Part shown: one piece after another, positions 58,420 to 64,000 of the stretch | Position numbering within the stretch: the stretch's first letter is position 1 | Layout: each line of letters opens with the position of its first letter | Origin: Streptomyces sp. JH34 | Lineage (GTDB): Bacteria; Actinomycetota; Actinomycetes; Streptomycetales; Streptomycetaceae | NCBI RefSeq assembly: GCF_029428875.1 | Contig: NZ_JAJSOO010000001.1 | Coordinates: 1,426,001-1,490,000 of the forward strand | Direction of reading: 5' to 3' | DNA: 64,000 bases | Translations under genes and position numbers: made by a program | The notes under the pieces: generated by a model | Database searches by the model: none | Seen by the model: the letters and a program-made list of their open reading frames with translations, nothing else | What the model was told of the DNA's origin: nothing

Positions 58420-58435
58420 ATCTCATATCTGAGAT
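58420..58435 (+). promoter_or_regulatory. Palindrome ATCTCATATCTGAGAT in the HTH-MurA promoter
   Basis: Six-base arms around TATC lie 11 bases upstream of the ATG at 58447. The CATATCT within it can serve as −10, so a protein bound here would block the promoter. The same ATCTC-N6-GAGAT core occurs at 56999–57014. The encoded protein has its own helix-turn-helix, which makes autoregulation plausible. Confidence 0.6.
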
Positions 58436-58446
58436 AGCGTGCAGCC

Positions 58447-59976
58447 ATGGAAGATGACTACCTCGCACGTATCGGCAAGCTCATCCGTGACGCCCGTCAG
58501 CATCGTGGCTGGACACAGAGTCAGCTTGCCGAGGCGCTCGCCACGAGCCAGAGCGCCGTCAACCGCATCGAGCGCGGCAACCAGAACATCAGCCTTGAGA
58601 TGATCGCCCGCATCGGTGAAGCCCTCGACAGCGAGATCGTGTCGCTCGGCTACGCCGGACCCATGCACCTTCGCGTGGTCGGCGGACGCCGCCTCTCCGG
58701 CTCCATCGACGTCAAGACGAGCAAGAACGCGTGCGTCGCGCTGCTCTGCGGTTCCCTGCTCAACAAGGGCCGCACCGTCCTGCGCCGGGTGGCGCGCATC
58801 GAGGAGGTCTTCCGGCTCCTGGAGGTCCTCAACTCCATCGGCGTACGCACCCGTTGGATCAACGAGGGCGTCGACCTGGAGATCCTCCCGCCCGCCGAGC
58901 TCGACCTGGACGCCATCGACGCGGACGCCGCACGCCGGACCCGCTCCATCATCATGTTCCTCGGCCCGCTGCTGCACCGCACGGACCGCTTCACCCTCCC
59001 GTACGCCGGAGGCTGCGACCTCGGCACGCGCACGATCGAGCCGCACATGATCGCGCTTCGCCGTTTCGGCCTGGAGATCGCGGCGACCGACGGGCTCTAC
59101 CACGCGCGGGTCGACCACGAGGTCCGGCCGGACCGCCCCATCGTCCTGACCGAGCGCGGAGACACGGTGACCGAGAACGCCCTGCTGGCCGCCGCGCGGC
59201 ACGACGGCACGACCGTCATCCGCAACGCGTCCTCCAACTACATGGTCCAGGACCTGTGCTTCTTCCTGGAGGCGCTCGGCGTACGCGTCGACGGTGTCGG
59301 GACGACGACCCTCACCGTGCACGGCGTGCCGGAGATCGACGTGGACGTCGACTACTCCCCCTCCGAGGACCCGGTCGAGGCGATGAGCCTGCTGGCCGCC
59401 GCTGTGGTGACGGAGTCCGAGCTGACGATCCGCCGGGTCCCGATCGAGTTCCTGGAGATCGAGCTCGCGGTCCTGGAGGAGATGGGCGTCGACTGCGACC
59501 GCACGACGGAGTACGCGGCCGACAACGGCCGCACCCGGCTGGTGGACCTGACGGTCCGGCCCTCCAAGCTGGAGGCCCCCATCGACAAGATCCACCCGAT
59601 GCCGTTCCCCGGCCTGAACATCGACAACGTGCCGTTCTTCGCGGCCATCGCGGCCTCCGCGCACGGCCAGACCCTGATCCACGACTGGGTCTACGACAAC
59701 CGCGCCATCTACCTCACCGACCTGAACCGCCTGGGCGGCAGGCTCCAGCTGCTGGACCCGCACCGCGTCCTGGTCGAGGGCCCGACCCGCTGGCGCGCCG
59801 CCGAGATGATGTGCCCGCCGGCCCTGCGGCCCGCGGTGGTGGTCCTGCTGGCGATGATGGCGGCCGAGGGCACGTCCGTGCTCCGCAACGTGTACGTGAT
59901 CAACCGCGGTTACGAGGAGTTGGCGGAGCGGCTGAACTCGGTGGGGGCGCAGATCGAGATCTTCCGGGACATCTGA
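58447..59976 (+). CDS. murA: UDP-N-acetylglucosamine 1-carboxyvinyltransferase-like protein fused to an XRE-type helix-turn-helix
   Basis: A 509-aa protein. Residues 8–65 are a Cro/C1-type helix-turn-helix (GWTQSQLAEALATSQSAVNR). Residues 72–505 are a MurA (EPSP-synthase-like) domain with the catalytic K93/N94 in SKNACVALL, and the cysteine that attacks PEP is retained as C190 in AGGCDLGTR. Later motifs such as FPGLNIDNVPFFAAIAA are variants of MurA, so the substrate may differ from UDP-GlcNAc. The fusion suggests a DNA-binding sensor of a cell-wall precursor. From memory, S. coelicolor has a similar gene next to its aconitase. A palindromic operator candidate lies 11 bases upstream of the ATG. 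No strong ribosome-binding site is visible. Confidence 0.88.
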   Translation: MEDDYLARIGKLIRDARQHRGWTQSQLAEALATSQSAVNRIERGNQNISLEMIARIGEALDSEIVSLGYAGPMHLRVVGGRRLSGSIDVKTSKNACVALLCGSLLNKGRTVLRRVARIEEVFRLLEVLNSIGVRTRWINEGVDLEILPPAELDLDAIDADAARRTRSIIMFLGPLLHRTDRFTLPYAGGCDLGTRTIEPHMIALRRFGLEIAATDGLYHARVDHEVRPDRPIVLTERGDTVTENALLAAARHDGTTVIRNASSNYMVQDLCFFLEALGVRVDGVGTTTLTVHGVPEIDVDVDYSPSEDPVEAMSLLAAAVVTESELTIRRVPIEFLEIELAVLEEMGVDCDRTTEYAADNGRTRLVDLTVRPSKLEAPIDKIHPMPFPGLNIDNVPFFAAIAASAHGQTLIHDWVYDNRAIYLTDLNRLGGRLQLLDPHRVLVEGPTRWRAAEMMCPPALRPAVVVLLAMMAAEGTSVLRNVYVINRGYEELAERLNSVGAQIEIFRDI

Positions 59977-59983
59977 CCGGCGG

Positions 59984-60019
59984 GGTGTCGTGCCCCTTGA
60001 GGGCAAGGGGCACGACACC
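59984..60019 (+). terminator. Terminator of the HTH-MurA gene
   Basis: A perfect 15-bp stem pairs 59984–59998 with 60005–60019 around a 6-base loop, seven bases after the stop. Confidence 0.9.
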
Positions 60020-60104
60020 TCAATATGCGAGCTGACCTGCGAATACTTACCTTCACACCCCTTCGACGATCACCGTTGCTTTTCAGCACCTTGTGCAACG
60101 CATG

Positions 60105-60121
60105 TGCAAGATGATCTTGCA
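60105..60121. promoter_or_regulatory. 17-bp palindrome TGCAAGATGATCTTGCA in the accessory-region gap
   Basis: Eight-base arms around a central G form an operator-like palindrome in a lower-GC patch, preceded by a second GTGCAA at 60093–60098. A TTGACG follows at 60125–60130. It is in a ~625-base gene-free stretch (60020–60645) that also holds a transposase fragment. Nothing directly downstream is an intact gene, so the site may be a relic of a regulator left of the island. Confidence 0.45.
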
Positions 60122-60243
60122 TGGTTGACGGTATGTCAGGAAAACCTGAGCGCCAGTCAGCCTTTACGGAGAGTTGTCGCCGAAGTGGCCTCGCAACATT
60201 CGATGTCGGCCGTGTCACGCCGACTGCGTCTGGTCGACCATCC

Positions 60244-60430
60244 ACGTCGAATGCGGCGGACTGGCTGGTAATGCCGTACCGCAGGTAGTCGTGGGTGCGG
60301 CGCTCAGGCATCCCCGGCAGCACGGGCTGCGATCGTCCCAGGCATTGCACCTGGGACTTCTCGTCGACACAGAGCACCACCGCACGCTCGGGCGGATTGC
60401 GGTGGCGGCCTTCGGCGTGACCCGTCTACG
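60244..60430 (-). pseudogene. IS630-type transposase fragment
   Basis: On the minus strand this segment reads NPPERAVVLCVDEKSQVQ, then LGRSQPVLPGMPERRTHDYL and a YGITSQSAAFDV tail. This is the central DDE region (the D-E-K-S catalytic block) of IS630-family transposases. Both ends are missing: a stop lies just 5' of the block and homology fades after AFDV. Roughly 60 of ~350 residues remain, so it is inactive debris marking the edge of the accessory region. Confidence 0.75.
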
Positions 60431-60645
60431 ACAGGAAAGATTCCAGTTTCTAGTTCTCCCGCTGCCTCGATGACTTCGTGACTGGGGCACCAGCCCAGCG
60501 CTGCACCCCGCGGGTGCGCCACAGCGCCGGCCGCCCATCCACAAGAGCTGCCCCGCACCGTCTGGAATCAACGGCCCTGCACCTCAAGGCTGTTCGATAC
60601 AGTGGACATCTCTTACGCACTCGATCAACCTCTGGGGAGGAATGC

Positions 60646-61047
60646 GTGGATCCATCGCTTGTCGATGCGGTGATGCCCAGCGTGACGGCAGCCGTCGCCG
60701 CCTACGGAGCGAACGTCTTGGTGCATGCCGAGGACGCGGCGGCCATGGAGACCGTGCGCCTGGGACAACGGTTGCTGGCACGGTTGCGACGGAATGAGGA
60801 CGTGCAGCCCCGTATCGATGTTGCCGTTCAGGATCTGACCAGTGCCCTCGACGACGAGGACTTCCTCGGCGCATTGCGCGCCCAGATAAAGAAGGCCCTT
60901 GCAGAAGACACCGACTTGGCCTCCGACCTCAAGAAGCTTCTGACTGACTCGCCTGTGACGGCTCAGGCGACGGGAACACGTTCCGTCGCCGTCACGCACA
61001 ACGACGGAGTCATCTCCACAGGCGACAACGCGACCATCCAGAGGTAG
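60646..61047 (+). CDS. Putative pore-forming effector with C-terminal amyloid signalling motif
   Basis: A 133-aa protein. Residues 1–100 are predicted all-helical. The first helix (VMPSVTAAVAAYGANVLV, 9–26) is amphipathic to hydrophobic, as in bacterial Bell/HeLo-like domains that attack membranes; this fold call is an inference. Residues 112–131 carry the motif NDGVISTGDNATI and end the protein. The same motif opens the next protein (NTGIVSTGDNASI; 13 of 20 positions identical over 7–26). Such paired motifs between a small effector and an NLR are known as bacterial amyloid signalling sequences (BASS). GGGGAGG lies before the GTG at 60646. The NLR gene starts two bases after the stop. Confidence 0.7.
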   Translation: MDPSLVDAVMPSVTAAVAAYGANVLVHAEDAAAMETVRLGQRLLARLRRNEDVQPRIDVAVQDLTSALDDEDFLGALRAQIKKALAEDTDLASDLKKLLTDSPVTAQATGTRSVAVTHNDGVISTGDNATIQR

Positions 61048-61049
61048 GC

Positions 61050-63509
61050 GTGGATCAGGGCTTCGAACGATCCGTCCTTGTCGGGAACAACACCGGGATC
61101 GTTTCCACCGGTGACAATGCCTCGATCACCCAGATCACTCTTGCGCCGGGCGCACCGAAGCCGACAGCGGCGGTGCCTGCGCCCCCCGATGTGTTCGGGT
61201 TCCACAGCGGCAAGAGCCCGGTTTTCTCTGGCCGGATCGGCGAGCAGAAACATTTGAAGGGCATCCTCGGCGGGCCCCCCGGTTCGGTCGCTGTAATCAC
61301 TGGATGCGGCGGCGTGGGCAAAACGTCGTTGGCCGCTCAGACAGCCTCCGAGTACCGGGGCAAGTACAACCCTGTTTGGGAAATATCGGCCGGAGACGCG
61401 ACCCAGATCGAGTACGGCCTGTCCCGGCTGGCCTGTCGCATTGACCCTGGGCTGGTCGATCAGCCGAGCGAAGTTGCTGCGGAGTGGGCGCGAGCCTGGC
61501 TTCAGACTCATGACGACTGGTTGCTCGTTCTGGACAATGCCTCATCCCCCAGGGACGTACGCGCTCTACTCAGCCAGCTGCCTCGGGGACGATTCATCGT
61601 CACCAGCCAACAGGCCACGGGCTGGCACCACATCGGCCCGGTGATGCCACTCGACGTTCTGGACCCTGACGCTGCGCTGGGCCTACTGGTCACAATCGCC
61701 GGACGGTCAGCCCTGAACAGTGAGGACCTGAGCGACGCTGCCCTCGTGTGTGAAGAGCTGGGCTATCTACCGCTCGCGATCGAATTAGCGGCAGCCAATA
61801 TCGCGCAGACCCGAACCAGACCACGCCACTATCTTGAGAACCTGAGTGCCGCCCCGCTCGACGTACTCATCGACCATTCGGCTTCCGAGGACTCAGCGCA
61901 CACAGTTGCCAGGGTCCTTCAGGCAAACCTTAAGAGACTCAGCGGCCATCCACTTGCGGAAGAGCTGCTGCGCGTAATGGCATGGTTTGCGCCTGACGGA
62001 ATCCCCCGTTCGCTATTTTTCCGGATGGAGTCTCCACAAGCGGTGCGCACAGCGGTCGGACTTCTCGCGAAATACAGCGTGATCCGTTGGACCGAAGGTG
62101 CCGACGAGCCGACATTGAATGTCCACCGCCTCGTGCAAAAGCTAGTCATTGCTTGGAGTCGAACCTCCCCTGATGGGACGTTCGAGTCATCGTTTACCGC
62201 TACAGATATTCTGTGTCAGGCACTGGGCGATGAGGATCCCGAGGAGGGTTTCAAAACACGGTGGCGTCGCAGTCTGATGCCGCACGTCGACTCGCTGACC
62301 TCGAAAATTGAAGCGAGCGACGAAACCCTTGGAGCAGCCGCACTCTATCGGATTTCCGCATATTTTCTATTGCACCAAGGCCAGTTGGGACAGGCAAACT
62401 ACTATGCGCAGAGGGCACATCAGGTAATAGTCCGGATCGGAGCGGGACCTTCAGGCTCACCAGACATCCAAAACTTGCTTGGACAGATACAATTTGCCGC
62501 AGAGAACGCGTCGGGGGCTACGGAGCACTTCAAATGGGCGCTGGATGAAGCGACTCCGAGATTTAGCGAAGACAGCCGAAGCGTTTTGACCTATCGGGTG
62601 AACTATGCGCGGGCCATCCTCGCAGGGGGCGACCACTCTGCTGCGATCTCCATGCTCGACGACGCGGTGTCCGACTGCGTAAACATCCTTGGCGGGGAGG
62701 ACCCGCTGACCTTCACCGCGCGAGCCTGCCTTGGTCTTGCGTATGAGACCAGCGGAGATATAGCCACAGCGATGTCACTGTACAGCCAGGTCCTGTTCGA
62801 TCGGTTGCATACGCTCGGTTTGAATCACGAAGCAACTGCCGCTTCATCAGCCCTACTCGGCGGCGTCCATCTCGCCAACGGGGATCCATCTGGCGCCATC
62901 CCCTATCTAGAACTGGCCCTTGGCGTGAGGGTTCGGATACTGGGGAGGGATCACCTGGACACAGTGACGTCGCGGAACAACCTCGCAATTGCTCTCTGCG
63001 AGGTTGATGAACCACACCGCGCTATTCCACTCTTGGAGCAGGTGATCGATGATGCGCCAGGCATCTTCGCCCCCGATAGCGCCGAGTTGACGAGCACGCA
63101 AGAAAGACTCGCCAGCCTGTATATTTCAACAGGGCAGCCGGATCGCGCCATCTCAATTTACAACCAGCTGTTGGAAAATCGTATCCAGATTATTGGAGTC
63201 GACCATCCCACGACCCTCGCAACCCAGAACATGTTGGGATTCACGTACAGCGCAGTTGGTGATCTTCCCCGTGCCATTATCTTCTACGAACAGGCACTGA
63301 TCGGCCGTACCCGAGTCCTTGGACCGGAGCATCAAGACACGTTCAACTCGCGGAATAATCTCGCCTACGCATACAAGCTTGCCGGAGACCTCGCTCGGGC
63401 GATTCCGCTCTACGAGGAGACGCTTGAATTTGCCGCCAGCAGACTGGGGCCTAACGATCCAGCCGTCGTCAACATGCGCGACGATATTCGCTCCCTGCGA
63501 GCTCAGTGA
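61050..63509 (+). CDS. NLR-like NB-ARC/TPR protein with N-terminal amyloid signalling motif
   Basis: An 819-aa STAND ATPase. Residues 7–26 are the amyloid-type motif shared with the preceding protein, and a flexible proline/alanine linker follows. The NB-ARC domain starts near 55 with Walker A GCGGVGKT (85–92) and Walker B DDWLLVLDNA. LPLAIELAAANI is the GLPLA-like motif and NVHRLVQKL lies near the winged helix end. Residues ~430–815 are at least eight kinesin-light-chain-type TPRs of ~42 residues (YEQALIGRTRVLGPEHQDTF and similar). The TPRs would sense a trigger, the ATPase oligomerise, and the N-terminal motif seed the effector. GC of the 3' half is visibly lower than the surroundings, which suggests transfer. 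GTG start at 61050, coupled to the effector. Confidence 0.88.
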   Translation: MDQGFERSVLVGNNTGIVSTGDNASITQITLAPGAPKPTAAVPAPPDVFGFHSGKSPVFSGRIGEQKHLKGILGGPPGSVAVITGCGGVGKTSLAAQTASEYRGKYNPVWEISAGDATQIEYGLSRLACRIDPGLVDQPSEVAAEWARAWLQTHDDWLLVLDNASSPRDVRALLSQLPRGRFIVTSQQATGWHHIGPVMPLDVLDPDAALGLLVTIAGRSALNSEDLSDAALVCEELGYLPLAIELAAANIAQTRTRPRHYLENLSAAPLDVLIDHSASEDSAHTVARVLQANLKRLSGHPLAEELLRVMAWFAPDGIPRSLFFRMESPQAVRTAVGLLAKYSVIRWTEGADEPTLNVHRLVQKLVIAWSRTSPDGTFESSFTATDILCQALGDEDPEEGFKTRWRRSLMPHVDSLTSKIEASDETLGAAALYRISAYFLLHQGQLGQANYYAQRAHQVIVRIGAGPSGSPDIQNLLGQIQFAAENASGATEHFKWALDEATPRFSEDSRSVLTYRVNYARAILAGGDHSAAISMLDDAVSDCVNILGGEDPLTFTARACLGLAYETSGDIATAMSLYSQVLFDRLHTLGLNHEATAASSALLGGVHLANGDPSGAIPYLELALGVRVRILGRDHLDTVTSRNNLAIALCEVDEPHRAIPLLEQVIDDAPGIFAPDSAELTSTQERLASLYISTGQPDRAISIYNQLLENRIQIIGVDHPTTLATQNMLGFTYSAVGDLPRAIIFYEQALIGRTRVLGPEHQDTFNSRNNLAYAYKLAGDLARAIPLYEETLEFAASRLGPNDPAVVNMRDDIRSLRAQ

Positions 63510-63587
63510 CGAGTGGCGTTGTCAAGTTATCCGCGAGCGGGCTGACTGATGGCACGTCAGGAATGGCGGCCGGTGGTGGTGGTGTGT

Positions 63588-63690
63588 TCAGACCGCGGTG
63601 GCTACGCCGGCGATCTGGTTCCAGAGGGTAAAGCGGTGCTGCATCTCGGTGCGGTAGTCGGGTGCGGTGATCAGATGGCGTCGTGAAATC
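63588..63690 (-). pseudogene. Short 3' remnant of an unidentified gene
   Basis: On the minus strand the frame ending at the TGA at 63588 reads LITAPDYRTEMQHRFTLWN followed by QIAGVATAV. This natural-looking C-terminus has no start or upstream body. I cannot identify the family; debris of a mobile-element protein is the likely source. A small GGCCTT/AAGGCC hairpin lies just upstream (63691–63711). Confidence 0.3.
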
Positions 63691-63773
63691 TGACTGGGGC
63701 CTTGCCCCAAGGCCGAAGCCGAGGTCCCCCCGCCACTCGTTCGAAGTCCGACTCTGGGCGACGTGCCGCCAGC

Positions 63774-64000
63774 TCACTGTCCACCCGTCGCCGTCTTCGT
63801 CCCTCCGCCATGCTGGGTCACCCGAGGACGGCATCGCATTCGGACGGCTCCGTGAGTGAACGCCGGGTCAGTGGACTTACTCGCCCACACGTACGCCTCA
63901 CCGGGCTGAAGCTGCGCCATCTGCTCAGCGCGCAGACTAGCGAAGGCGGTGTTTGCCTTCTGGAGGTGCTTCAACCAGGCCGGCGAGGTGAACTTGTGCA
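63774..64000 (-). CDS. C-terminal part of an ATP-binding protein, runs off the window
   Basis: The minus-strand frame is open from the window edge to a stop at 63774. The visible ~74 residues read FTSPAWLKHLQKANTAFASL, RAEQMAQLQPGEAYVWASKS and TDPAFTHGAVRMRCRPRVTQ in succession. This resembles the end of the ATP/GTP-binding (VirB4/TraG-like or HerA-like) proteins often found on Streptomyces mobile or accessory regions. The Walker motifs would be upstream of the edge. It has normal coding base use, and TTG at 63974 is not its true start. Confidence 0.6.
   Translation of the reverse strand, partial: HKFTSPAWLKHLQKANTAFASLRAEQMAQLQPGEAYVWASKSTDPAFTHGAVRMRCRPRVTQHGGGTKTATGGQ

Noticed and set aside
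59910..60240. Extension of the transposase frame toward the murA gene
   Set aside because: Homology to transposase ends near AFDV (about 60244); beyond it the frame is non-coding and overlaps the terminator and the 3' end of murA.

Overview
The window is chromosomal DNA of a Streptomyces or a close relative. GC is very high with G/C-dominated third codon positions, GTG starts are frequent, and the families are typical of the genus (DUF3000, DUF397, LCP, NgcEFG, Rok7B7, class F sortase). From memory, the order hemE – RNase D – fadAB – dxs – xylFGH/rok7B7 – ngcEFG – aconitase – HTH-MurA follows the conserved SCO5998–SCO6031 stretch of S. coelicolor; I could not check this by search.

Layout. 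1–8.9 kb is core metabolism: a cut NAD(P)H/FAD oxidoreductase, hemE, DUF3000, a NarL-type response regulator, RNase D and the beta-oxidation pair fadA/fadB. 9.1–19.8 kb is a cell-wall glycopolymer (wall teichoic acid type) cluster: a TagC-like propeller, a membrane TagF-like polymerase, a fused CDP-ribitol cytidylyltransferase/SDR reductase, an SGNH esterase, an Ig-like protein, a GT2, a second propeller and an LCP ligase. 20.1–23.7 kb holds an amino-acid permease and dxs.

23.8–54 kb is mostly carbohydrate uptake and breakdown. It contains xylose xylFGH with the ROK regulator Rok7B7; a chitobiose/GlcNAc transporter ngcEFG whose predicted promoter carries a DasR-type site; a large secreted GH92 mannosidase; a secreted protein followed by a class F sortase and a signal peptidase; a cellulose-type LPMO (AA10-CBM2) behind a perfect CebR-type operator; an alpha-xylosidase (GH31) divergent from xylose isomerase xylA; and a second beta-glucoside operon (binding protein, two permeases, GH1) behind a near-perfect CebR-type operator, followed by another ROK regulator. 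Together these genes could capture and degrade chitin, cellulose, xyloglucan and mannan oligosaccharides and feed them into glycolysis.

54–60 kb returns to core genes: aconitase acnA, a GNAT protein, DUF4236, and a MurA-like enzyme fused to an N-terminal XRE helix-turn-helix. Two palindromes of form ATCTC-N6-GAGAT, one in the acnA/GNAT gap and one just before the HTH-MurA start, may be its operators.

60–64 kb is accessory DNA with visibly lower GC and mobile-element debris. It carries a two-gene module: a small helical protein ending in a short motif, and a large NB-ARC/TPR (NLR-like) protein that begins with nearly the same motif. I read it as an amyloid-signalling NLR/effector pair, probably an immune or cell-death module, and the most interesting item in the window. 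The last bases hold the 3' end of an ATP-binding protein gene on the minus strand.
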